DNA of 50,519 bases. Source: Kiritimatiellia bacterium. Lineage in GTDB: Bacteria > Verrucomicrobiota > Kiritimatiellia > RFP12 > UBA1067. Under the pieces are notes generated by a model. That model saw only the letters and a list, made by a program, of their open reading frames with translations, did no database searches and was not told the origin of the DNA. A program made the translations under genes and the position numbers. The stretch covers positions 1 through 50,519 of the forward strand of contig JAFXTB010000072.1 in assembly GCA_017525225.1 (NCBI GenBank). The letters are read 5' to 3'. Below are positions 24,603 to 32,178 of the stretch, piece after piece (positions within the stretch are counted from its first letter, which is position 1; every line of letters begins with the position of its first letter).

Positions 24603-25214
24603 CTACTGCGGGCACCTATGTACGATTGCGCGGCGGAGTGTGAGCGGGTCGGAATATGCCACGCCCGAATCCGCTGGCAGACCGAAGGCGAGGCGCGTCA
24701 CCTTCACGGGTTGATCAGCGGACGGATGCCCGGCGAGGAACTCGACCACGTATCCAGCCGTGGCATCGCCCTCCATGTCGGTGGATACCGCGAGAAGCAC
24801 TTCGGTGAAACCCTCCGCGGCTATCCGCTCCTTCAGCGCGCCGAGGCGCAGCCGCTCCGGCCCCATGTGGTGCGCGGGCGAAAGCTTCCCGCCCAGCACG
24901 TGGTAGCGGCCCTTGAACGCGCCGGAAGCCTCGATCGCGACGATGTCGGCAGGATCCTCCACCACGCACACGAGCGAACCGTCGCGCAGCGGATCGGTAC
25001 AGAGGCTGCAGGGCGACTGGCCCGCCACCGTGAACGCCCCGCAGCGCGGACAGCACACCACGCTGTCGCGCGCCGTGCGAAGCGCCAGTACGAGCGGTTC
25101 GAGAAGGCGGTCCGGCTCGCGCAGGAGAGCCAGCGCCGCCCGGCCCGCGCTCCGCCGCCCGAACCCGGGCAGCCGCGCGAGGTTCCTCACAAGATCTTCT
25201 ATCGGAGCCAGCAC
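24603..25214 (-). CDS. recR: recombination mediator RecR
   Basis: With RecF/RecO loads RecA on gapped DNA. 203 residues, normal length. N-terminal HhH (LARLPGFGRRSAGRAALALL), C4 zinc finger (CCPRCGAF...CSLC, about 54-72), and Toprim domain (LVCVVEDPADIVAIEASGAF). It follows ybaB by 26 bp, the usual (dnaX-)ybaB-recR order. Confidence 0.96.
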   Translation of the reverse strand: MLAPIEDLVRNLARLPGFGRRSAGRAALALLREPDRLLEPLVLALRTARDSVVCCPRCGAFTVAGQSPCSLCTDPLRDGSLVCVVEDPADIVAIEASGAFKGRYHVLGGKLSPAHHMGPERLRLGALKERIAAEGFTEVLLAVSTDMEGDATAGYVVEFLAGHPSADQPVKVTRLAFGLPADSGVAYSDPLTLRRAIVHRCPQ

Positions 25215-25240
25215 TCCTCAACGCCCCCGTGCGGACGCCG

Positions 25241-25573
25241 TCACTTGCCCATGAGGGCGCCGAGGGCGCCCGAGCCGCCGCCGCCGGCCTGCATCATCTG
25301 CGCCATGTGCTCCTGGGTCGTCTTCTTGACGGTCTTTATCGCGCCGTTGACGACGTTAAGCAGCATGGTCTCGAAACGCTCGGTCTTGCCCTTCTGCACC
25401 TCAGCCCAGGTCTCCGGCGCGATCTTGATAGACTGCACAGTGAGATCGCCCCGGACCGTCACCGAGATCCCGCCGTTGGCGTAGTTGGCCGTGATCTTCT
25501 CCACTTCGGCCTGTATGCGCTTCATCTCGGAGCGCATCTGCATGGCCTGCTTCATCTGGTCGAATATGCCCAT
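25241..25573 (-). CDS. ybaB: YbaB/EbfC nucleoid-associated protein
   Basis: 110-residue DNA-binding dimer, typical size. N-terminal coiled helix (MKQAMQMRSEMKRIQAEVEK), beta core (ISVTVRGDLTVQSIKI), and C-terminal helix with a Gly-rich end (QAGGGGSGALGALMGK). In front of recR. Confidence 0.93.
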   Translation of the reverse strand: MGIFDQMKQAMQMRSEMKRIQAEVEKITANYANGGISVTVRGDLTVQSIKIAPETWAEVQKGKTERFETMLLNVVNGAIKTVKKTTQEHMAQMMQAGGGGSGALGALMGK

Positions 25574-25614
25574 CTTCTTTCTTTCCTTCTGTCTATTGCC
25601 TTGGGTTGTTTACT

Positions 25615-26037
25615 TCAATCTTCTTGCGGACGGATGTCTGCGTTGCCTTCTGCATGGCGGATATTATAGCATAAACCTCTCGTCTTCAGCAAACCGTACT
25701 TCCTCGCCTTGTAGGCGACTATGCGCGGCGTGGTCTTCAGGGCGCGCGCCGTGGCGGCCGCATTGCCGCCATTCGCCGCCAGAGCCTGCGAGAGGATGTC
25801 CTTCTCGAAGCTTTCCGTAAGCGCCTTCCAGCTTTCGCCACGCCATACGTAGCCGCGCCTGTCGCTCCTGTTCCGCCTGAGCCACTGCCGGACGGCAAGC
25901 GGCAGGTCGTCAACCTCCACCTGGTCGCCGAACGCGACGAGCATCGCCTCGCGTTCCGCCTTCAACCTGTCGGACGGATGGCGCCACGGATAGGAGTCCA
26001 GCGCCGCGCGTGCCTCGCTAGACAAGCTTCTTTCCAC
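25615..26037 (-). CDS. stand-alone Fis-type HTH protein, degenerate sigma-54 activator C-terminus
   Basis: 140 residues. LSSEARAALDSYPW then VEVDDLPLAV recalls the end of the AAA+ domain of NtrC-type activators, but the invariant PGNVREL after YPW is replaced by unrelated residues. The Fis HTH is intact: FEKDILSQALAANGGNAAAT-ARALKTTPRIVAYKARKYGL. No ATPase (GAFTGA or Walker) domain exists upstream, where purC occupies the sequence with a 20-bp overlap. So it is a fragment kept as a DNA-binding protein or a decaying remnant. Confidence 0.7.
   Translation of the reverse strand: MERSLSSEARAALDSYPWRHPSDRLKAEREAMLVAFGDQVEVDDLPLAVRQWLRRNRSDRRGYVWRGESWKALTESFEKDILSQALAANGGNAAATARALKTTPRIVAYKARKYGLLKTRGLCYNIRHAEGNADIRPQED
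25663..25671 (-). promoter_or_regulatory. extended -10 upstream of ybaB-recR
   Basis: TGC-TATAAT, minus strand, inside the 3' end of the Fis-type gene and 90 bp before ybaB. Confidence 0.6.
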
Positions 26038-26920
26038 TCAGCTCCTCGTACGCCTTCACATAGATCTCGCGCGTGCGCGCGACCACGTCGTCCGGCAGTT
26101 CTGGACCCGGCGGCTGATGGTTGAAGTGGATGGAATCCAGCCAATCGCGCACGTACTGCTTGTCGAGCGAGGGTGGATTCTTCCCCACGGCGTAGCTTTC
26201 CTGCGGCCAGAAGCGCGAGCTGTCCGGCGTAAGCACCTCGTCGGCGAGCACCAGCTCCCCGTCCGCATCCCTGCCGAACTCGAACTTGGTGTCGGCTATG
26301 ATGATGCCGTGCCCCAGGGCGTACTCCGCTGCCCGCGAGTAGAGGCCGATCGTCGCGTCGCGCAGCGCGCGCGCCGTATCCGCGCCCACGAGCGCCTCCG
26401 TCTGCGCGTAGTCTATCGCCTCGTCATGGTCGCCGATCGCCGCCTTCGTGGTCGGCGTGAAGAGCACCTCGTCCAGCCTGGATGCATTCTGGTAGCCTTC
26501 GCGGAGCTTCTGCCCGTTGACGGTGCCGGACTTCTGGTACTCCTTCCAGCCGCTGCCGGTGAGATAGCCGCGCGCGATGCACTCCACCGCCACCATCGGC
26601 AGCTTCCTCACGAGCATCGAGCGGCCGCGCAGATCGTCGCGGACGCATTGCAGTTCGGCCGGATACTCATCCACGTCGGCCGTCACCAGATGGTTTCTCA
26701 TCCCCAGGAAGTCCAGCCAGAAGAGCGAGAGCTGGTTGAGGACCTTGCCCTTGTCAGGTACGCCGGTGGGTAGGATCACGTCGAATGCGCTGATACGGTC
26801 GGAAACCACCATGAGCAGCCTGTCGCCCAGGTCGAACACGTCACGTACCTTGCCGCTGCTGGGCGGCGGCAGGCCGGGTATGCGCGTCTCTATCAGCGCG
26901 CCGTTCTTGTCGTATGTCAT
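26018..26920 (-). CDS. purC: phosphoribosylaminoimidazole-succinocarboxamide synthase
   Basis: Joins CAIR and aspartate in purine synthesis. 300 residues, the longer eukaryote/PVC-like version of the enzyme (E. coli has 237). GKVRDVFDLGDRLLMVVSDR-ISAFD near the start, VECIARGYLTGSGWKEY in the middle, and DTKFEFG / DEVLTPDSSRFWP later are clear signatures. Start at 26920 has GAGG 7 bp upstream. Confidence 0.97.
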   Translation of the reverse strand: MTYDKNGALIETRIPGLPPPSSGKVRDVFDLGDRLLMVVSDRISAFDVILPTGVPDKGKVLNQLSLFWLDFLGMRNHLVTADVDEYPAELQCVRDDLRGRSMLVRKLPMVAVECIARGYLTGSGWKEYQKSGTVNGQKLREGYQNASRLDEVLFTPTTKAAIGDHDEAIDYAQTEALVGADTARALRDATIGLYSRAAEYALGHGIIIADTKFEFGRDADGELVLADEVLTPDSSRFWPQESYAVGKNPPSLDKQYVRDWLDSIHFNHQPPGPELPDDVVARTREIYVKAYEELSGKKLV

Positions 26921-26975
26921 CTTGCAGCCTCTTTCGATTTTCCATCGCGCGGACATGCGTCCGGCAACGCCGTGA

Positions 26976-26984
26976 ATATTAGCA
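26976..26984 (-). promoter_or_regulatory. extended -10 upstream of purC
   Basis: TGC-TAATAT, minus strand, 56 bp before the ATG. Confidence 0.5.
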
Positions 26985-27014
26985 TAATCGCCGCCAAAGG
27001 GCAATCCGCTTGTT

Positions 27015-29342
27015 TCAGTTGCCTGCTTCCTTGAACAGGAGGCAGCCTGGCGGATCCGCAGGCGCCGTGCCGTCGGCGAACGGCGCCGGTGCCTCCCAGT
27101 GGCGCATCTGCCCGATCGGCGCAAGATACGCCTTGAGGTTGAAGCCGATCTGCGTACCCGCGCTGGGCGAGACGCCTAGCGCCGCACAGGGCACCGAAAG
27201 CTCCGCCACCAGCGGATAGCGTCCACCTGACCGCCCTGCGCGCGGATCCATGCCGCAGAACCACCTCGCGCCTTCGAGAAGCTCCTTGTGGCTCGCAGTC
27301 GCGCGACCGCACGCGAAAAGCCTTATCCATCTTCCGCCGTCGAAGTCGAACTCGAACGCATCGTCCACGCCCCACACCGTCCCCGTCGTGCAAACCCCGC
27401 CGCCGGGAATGTTCGCGTTGACCACGAAGTTGATGCCGCGCGGGTTCCACGACGCCCGCAGGGATGTAGCGGCGCCGCCCAGCCTGCGCCCGCCAGCGTC
27501 GTAGTTGAATACGGCACGGCGATCGGCCCATTCACCAGGCGACAGCAGCCCGTCCACCGCCACATCCCCCTCGTGCATGAACGCGAAGACTGGCGGCCGC
27601 TTCGGCTGGCGCCCCACGACCGGCCTGTCGTTGCCATGGAACTGGACGCCCCTCGCCTGCCCAGCCGGACGGTACACCCGGTTTCCGGTCCAGTTCGTCA
27701 CGGCCTCCGGGAACACGACATCAAGCGAACGGCCTGCCCACACGACGTTCTCCGTGAACGTGCAGCATGCCGCGTTCGCGAATACGAGCGACACATCGCC
27801 AGGATCCATCACCACGTTCCTGTTCATGAAGATGTCGCGCGCCAGGTGGCACTGTATCGCCTCGGGTACGTTCCACAGGACATTGCCCGCCACCACCACG
27901 CTGTCGGAACATTCATCGAGGTATATCCCCTTCGCGCCGCGCTTCTTCGCGAAGATGTCATGTACGGTGTTGCGTATTACCAACGAGTCGCGCATGTTGC
28001 CGAATATCCCGCCGCCATCCTCCAGTCCCATCATCGAACGGCTGATCTCGTTGTTCTCGATCATAAGGCACGTGCCGGAGGCAGAGATGCCGCAGTACGG
28101 CGTTTCGTCAACGAGGTTGCTCCTTACCTCGATATCGCTGCCGAAGATCCGCATCCCGGCCGACGAGGCATAGAGCCTGCCCGTGCGGCAGATCTCGTTC
28201 GAGATGGCGACGCTCCCCTTCTCGTCGTGGAGATATACGCCGCACGCCCCTACGTCGTGTATGCGGCATTGCACCAGCCTGTTGCCTACGCCGCGGTTGA
28301 AGCATACGGCGACGCCGCCTATCCGGGAGATGTCCAATCCCCTGCATACGCAGCGCGTTGCCCTCCGGAACAGGATGGCGGGCGTGGCGTTCCCGCCCGC
28401 ATCGCCGCAGGTGACCGCGTTCTCTGGCGCGGCCGAGACGCACGCAAGCGTGAAATCGCAGAGGGACACATCCTCCACCATTCCGCGGCCATCCGCGCCC
28501 GAGACGCTGATCGCCGTCTCGCACGTAGGCGCCACTACCTCGACCTTCGCCATGTCCTCGCCCGGCCTCGGCCAGTACACGACCCTGCCGCGCGTACGGT
28601 CAAGATACCACTGCCCCGGCTCCTTCATCCCCTCGCGCACATTGTATATCTCATACTTGCGGTACTTCGCGGCGCCGATGGGCATGCTGCCGGGATGCGC
28701 CATCCAGAGTATGGCCCGCTCGGCGTCGTTGGATGCAACCCTCGCGTACGAGTCGCGCCAGATGTGGTAGTGCATCACCTCGGCGTTGGCTATGTCGAGG
28801 GAAGGCGGCAGGTCCTCCTTCCTGCAGCGGAGCGTCACATAGTCCGCAAACGTCGGCTCGCGGGCCCACACCCCCATCACGCCGCTGCCGGGCGACATGT
28901 CCCAGCCCGCCGCAAGCTCGAAACGATTGGTTCCACCGGGGATCTTCGCCCTAGGCATTGCCTCGCCATCCACCAGCAGCACGCGGAAGTCGCGCGTCCC
29001 CTCCCTGCTGCCTGGAACATCCGCGCTCCAGAACGGCGTGCCGGACTCCTGCGTCCAGCCGGTCACAGGCATGCCGCCGAACACAACAGTGTTCGTACCC
29101 GCGCCGCAGATGGATAGGCCGCGATCGCGCGCGTCCAGCACGATCGGACCGGGCATGAAGTACCGGCCCTGCGACAGCACGATGCGGTGTGGCGCGCCGG
29201 CGGTGCGCCGCGCCTCCTCCACCGCCGCATGGATGGACCCGCCCGGCGCGACCTTGAAATCCCTCGCATGGCAGACGGCGCACGCGGCGACAAGCGCCGC
29301 CCCCACCTGGCGCATCCTGGCAGATAGTGTTTCCCTATGCAT
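27015..29342 (-). CDS. secreted right-handed beta-helix enzyme, GH141-like, with C-terminal CBM9-like domain
   Basis: 775 residues. Signal peptide (RQVGAALVAACAVCHA), then the GH141-type opening: SIHAAVEEAR...GRYFMPGPIVL, VVFGGMPVTGW, LLVDGEAMPRAKIPGG. A parallel beta-helix follows (about 280-570; repeated CRIHDVGACGVYL, NNEISRSMMGLEDGGGI, GNVLWNVPEAIQ). The last 190 residues (AFMHEGDVAVDGLLSPGEW... DDAFEFDFDG) are a CBM9-like/DOMON sandwich. GH141 members are fucosidases or xylanases acting on complex plant glycans; the exact substrate is unknown. AAGGAGG precedes the chosen start. Confidence 0.82.
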   Translation of the reverse strand: MHRETLSARMRQVGAALVAACAVCHARDFKVAPGGSIHAAVEEARRTAGAPHRIVLSQGRYFMPGPIVLDARDRGLSICGAGTNTVVFGGMPVTGWTQESGTPFWSADVPGSREGTRDFRVLLVDGEAMPRAKIPGGTNRFELAAGWDMSPGSGVMGVWAREPTFADYVTLRCRKEDLPPSLDIANAEVMHYHIWRDSYARVASNDAERAILWMAHPGSMPIGAAKYRKYEIYNVREGMKEPGQWYLDRTRGRVVYWPRPGEDMAKVEVVAPTCETAISVSGADGRGMVEDVSLCDFTLACVSAAPENAVTCGDAGGNATPAILFRRATRCVCRGLDISRIGGVAVCFNRGVGNRLVQCRIHDVGACGVYLHDEKGSVAISNEICRTGRLYASSAGMRIFGSDIEVRSNLVDETPYCGISASGTCLMIENNEISRSMMGLEDGGGIFGNMRDSLVIRNTVHDIFAKKRGAKGIYLDECSDSVVVAGNVLWNVPEAIQCHLARDIFMNRNVVMDPGDVSLVFANAACCTFTENVVWAGRSLDVVFPEAVTNWTGNRVYRPAGQARGVQFHGNDRPVVGRQPKRPPVFAFMHEGDVAVDGLLSPGEWADRRAVFNYDAGGRRLGGAATSLRASWNPRGINFVVNANIPGGGVCTTGTVWGVDDAFEFDFDGGRWIRLFACGRATASHKELLEGARWFCGMDPRAGRSGGRYPLVAELSVPCAALGVSPSAGTQIGFNLKAYLAPIGQMRHWEAPAPFADGTAPADPPGCLLFKEAGN

Positions 29343-29368
29343 TGCAACCTCCTTCATGGAACGAATGG

Positions 29369-29398
29369 ATTATACCACATCCGCGGCGGCGCACGCAA
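29369..29398 (-). promoter_or_regulatory. promoter of the GH141-like gene
   Basis: -35 TTGCGT (29393-29398), 18-bp spacer, TATAAT (29369-29374) with TGG extension, 26 bp before the ATG. Confidence 0.65.
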
Positions 29399-29498
29399 TG
29401 TGCACGAGGTTCGGTGAAAAGAAGAAGTTATTTTCATCAGTTGTATTGGTAGTGGTTGATAAAATAGGTCAGACCTTTTTTATCACTGTTAGGTTGAT

Positions 29499-30164
29499 TC
29501 AACCACGAAACACTCGGAAACGCAGGCATGTGCAACAGGGCGCGAAGAAGCGACGCGTTTCAAGGTGAAAGCACTCTTCCGCCGCGAGAGCGATGAACGC
29601 ATCCTCCGTGAGCATGTTCGCCATCGATTCGCGAAGATAGCGGTAGGCCGCGCTCTGTCGCCGTACCAGCAGGCCCGCGACGAGCCGCAGCCACCACGCC
29701 GTGAACCAGCCTAGCGCCGCGTTTGCCGGACGGAAGAACTCCAGCACCACCAGCTCGCCGCCCGGCGCGAGCACGCGCCCGACCTCCCGCAGCGCCTTGC
29801 GCCGGTCCGGGAAGTTGCGGAAGCCGAAGGCGCACATACACGCGTCGAAAGGCCCAGCCGCCGCCGCAGGAAGCCCCTGCGCATCCCCTTCCATGAAACG
29901 CATGTTCGGCGCGGCGCACTTCCTCCGCGCCATGTCGAGCATGGCGGGCGTGATGTCCACACCCACTATCTCCGCCGAAGGGAACCGACGGGCAAGGGCG
30001 AGGGTGGAATCCCCCGTGCCGCACGCAAGGTCGAGCACGCGAAGCGGCCCCCCCCCTATGCCCTCCACAGCCAACCGGCGCCAGCGCAGATCGAGACCGA
30101 GCGAGAGCAGATGGTTCATCCGGTCGTAGATGGCCGCGATGTCGGTGAAGAGGCGGCGCGTCAT
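29499..30164 (-). CDS. ubiE: menaquinone/ubiquinone methyltransferase UbiE/MenG, atypical C-terminus
   Basis: 221 residues. SAM methyltransferase that methylates demethylmenaquinone. FTDIAAIYDRMNHLLSLGLD-LRWRR, VLDLACGTGDSTLAL, FGFRNFPDRRKALREVGRVL and LVVLEFFRP are UbiE signatures. The ATG overlaps the menA stop (ATGA). The final 20 residues (CTCLRFRVFRG at the end) lack the usual Gly-Ile...Gly-x-Lys ending and fall in repeat-like DNA, so the native 3' end may have been replaced; activity is uncertain. Confidence 0.88.
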   Translation of the reverse strand: MTRRLFTDIAAIYDRMNHLLSLGLDLRWRRLAVEGIGGGPLRVLDLACGTGDSTLALARRFPSAEIVGVDITPAMLDMARRKCAAPNMRFMEGDAQGLPAAAAGPFDACMCAFGFRNFPDRRKALREVGRVLAPGGELVVLEFFRPANAALGWFTAWWLRLVAGLLVRRQSAAYRYLRESMANMLTEDAFIALAAEECFHLETRRFFAPCCTCLRFRVFRG

Positions 30165-31171
30165 TCCACAACCGCCGCATGCGCCATGAGGATGAACAGG
30201 CATAAGCCTGCGGAATAGAGCAGGCCGAAGAGAAAGTGTATCCCGCCCGACGCCCGCTCAAGGCCGCGCCACCGAGGCGATGATGGATCCGCCCGGTAGA
30301 CGCGAAGCGACGCGCCAAGCGTCCTTGCCGTGAGCGGCAGGCACAGGAGCGGCAGCAGCAAGGCGGCCCCAGAGCTCCAGCGGACGGCGAGCCCGAAGAG
30401 CGCGGACATCGCCGCACATGCCGCGTATGGGAGCAGGTGGGCAATCCAGTAGTATGCCAGCGCACCCCTGGGCCCGAGCCACGATGCGAGCGTCACGATT
30501 CCGGCGAGACGGTCCGTGGGGATGTCGCGCATGTCGTTGCCGTGCATGATCACCCCCACAAGCGAAGCCACGGGCAGCGACAGCGCCAGAAGGCAAGCCA
30601 GCGAGAGAAGCACGCCGCGGCAGAGGTCGGGCGATCCGAGCGACATGAAGACTCCGGGCTTCAGCAGCATCAGCGCCACGGCGATCTCCAGCGGCCCCAT
30701 GAGAAACGACACGAACGGAACGCCGAGGCCGCGGTACTTGAACTTCACTCCGGTGGAATAGTTGGTCGAGCCGAGAAAGCCGATGAATCCGGCCACGAGC
30801 AGCTCCCAGTTGAAGGCGAGCGAATCCCCGCCCGGGACGCGGTATAGGCAGAGCATGAGCCCACCCGTCCCGGCAAGGACCGCGCAGCACGCCGCCACGG
30901 CGAAGAGCGCGCGCATGGAGACGAGGCCGTCGTGTATCTGCGGCGTGGTGCGGATGGCACCCGGCACGTCGTCCACGCCGCTTCGCTCGTCGCCCCAGGT
31001 GTTGAGCAGGTTGACGGTGGCCTGGAACATGAGACCCACCGCCAGCCCACCGGCCCAGTGCCACCAGCACGCGTCCTTCCAGACGCTGCCAATCGCCGCC
31101 GCAACGAGGAACGGCACGACCGTGGCCGTGTAGCTCCACGGACGGAACAGGAAGAACCAGGCCCGGAACAT
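30161..31171 (-). CDS. menA: UbiA-family prenyltransferase (MenA-like)
   Basis: 336-residue integral membrane enzyme, 8-9 apolar segments, that attaches a polyprenyl chain to dihydroxynaphthoate. The two Asp-rich motifs are NLLNTWGDERSGVDD (about residues 54-68) and GNDMRDIPTDRLAG (about 210-223). Coupled with ubiE downstream by an ATGA overlap, which supports menaquinone synthesis. No other men genes are in the window. Confidence 0.88.
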   Translation of the reverse strand: MFRAWFFLFRPWSYTATVVPFLVAAAIGSVWKDACWWHWAGGLAVGLMFQATVNLLNTWGDERSGVDDVPGAIRTTPQIHDGLVSMRALFAVAACCAVLAGTGGLMLCLYRVPGGDSLAFNWELLVAGFIGFLGSTNYSTGVKFKYRGLGVPFVSFLMGPLEIAVALMLLKPGVFMSLGSPDLCRGVLLSLACLLALSLPVASLVGVIMHGNDMRDIPTDRLAGIVTLASWLGPRGALAYYWIAHLLPYAACAAMSALFGLAVRWSSGAALLLPLLCLPLTARTLGASLRVYRADPSSPRWRGLERASGGIHFLFGLLYSAGLCLFILMAHAAVVE

Positions 31172-31179
31172 GTCCGGAC

Positions 31180-32052
31180 CTACTTGGCGTCGTTGTAGAG
31201 CTCGAACGCGTCCTTCGCCGACAGCCCCTTGTGCACGACAGCGCTGATGGCCTGCATCATGGCAAGCGGCTTCTCGCTCTGGAACACGTTCCTGCCCATG
31301 TCCACGCCTGCGGCGCCGGCCTGGATGGCACGATAGGCGAGTTCAAGCGCCTTGTCCTCGGGAAGCTTCTTGCCGCCCGCGATCACGATCGGCACCGGAC
31401 ACTGCGCCACCACCGTCTCGAAGCCCTCCTCGGTGTAGTAGGTCTTCACGAAGGAAGCGCCATTCTCGGCGCAGATGCGGGTGGCGAGCCTGAAGTAGCG
31501 GGCGTCGCGCACCATGTCCTTGCCGACCGCCGTGACGCCCAGCACGGGGATGCCGTACTTCTCGCCCATGTCCACCGTATGCACGAGGTTGTGCGTCGTC
31601 ATCTGCTCGGACGCCTTGTCGCCCACGGCCACCATCACCGCCATCGCGCTCGCGTTGACGCGTATCACGTCCTCGATGTCATACACCCGGTTGAGGTTGA
31701 GGTCCGTGAGGATCGACGTACCGCCATCCGCGCGCAGGCAGACCGGCTTGGACATGGTAGGAGGGATGACGCTGCGCAGCGCGCCGCGCGTGCACATGAG
31801 GCAGTCGGCATATTCGATCAGCGGGTTGATCGTGAGGTCGATGCGCTCGAGTCCGCTCGTGGGACCCATGATGAAGCCGTGGTCGCAGGCCAGCATCACA
31901 GTACGGCCCGTCTCGGGGTTGAATATGCGCGAGAGGCGGTTCTTTACGCCCCATCCCCTGTTTTCATTGCCCTTGAGGAAGAAGGCCGTATTCTCCTGCG
32001 GCTTGCCGAAGCCGTATGCCTCCGCTTCCTTGAACCCATCCATGTCCGCCAT
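31180..32052 (-). CDS. LsrF/FbaB-type DeoC-family aldolase
   Basis: 290 residues. VMLACDHGFIMGPTSGLERI at about 53, then PVCLRADGGTSIL, Schiff-base Lys candidate in GASFVKTYYTEEGF, and IVIAGGKKLPEDKALELAYRAIQAGAAGVDMGRN-VFQSE match the LsrF subfamily (3-hydroxy-5-phosphonooxypentane-2,4-dione thiolase) and related class I aldolases. No lsr uptake or kinase genes are nearby, so an AI-2 role is unproven and a sugar-phosphate aldolase is equally likely. Own promoter at 32109. Confidence 0.82.
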   Translation of the reverse strand: MADMDGFKEAEAYGFGKPQENTAFFLKGNENRGWGVKNRLSRIFNPETGRTVMLACDHGFIMGPTSGLERIDLTINPLIEYADCLMCTRGALRSVIPPTMSKPVCLRADGGTSILTDLNLNRVYDIEDVIRVNASAMAVMVAVGDKASEQMTTHNLVHTVDMGEKYGIPVLGVTAVGKDMVRDARYFRLATRICAENGASFVKTYYTEEGFETVVAQCPVPIVIAGGKKLPEDKALELAYRAIQAGAAGVDMGRNVFQSEKPLAMMQAISAVVHKGLSAKDAFELYNDAK

Positions 32053-32108
32053 CTGCTGTCTCCTTTTCTAGTTGAACCGCTGGACTCCATTGTCCCGATT
32101 GCGTCTAT

Positions 32109-32117
32109 ATTATCCCA
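32109..32117 (-). promoter_or_regulatory. extended -10 upstream of the aldolase gene
   Basis: TGG-GATAAT, minus strand, 56 bp before the ATG. Confidence 0.5.
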
Positions 32118-32178
32118 CACATCAGGCGCGAAAGCAAGAGCGGAATGGCTGTATTCGGGTGCCCTGTTATTGGCTTGA

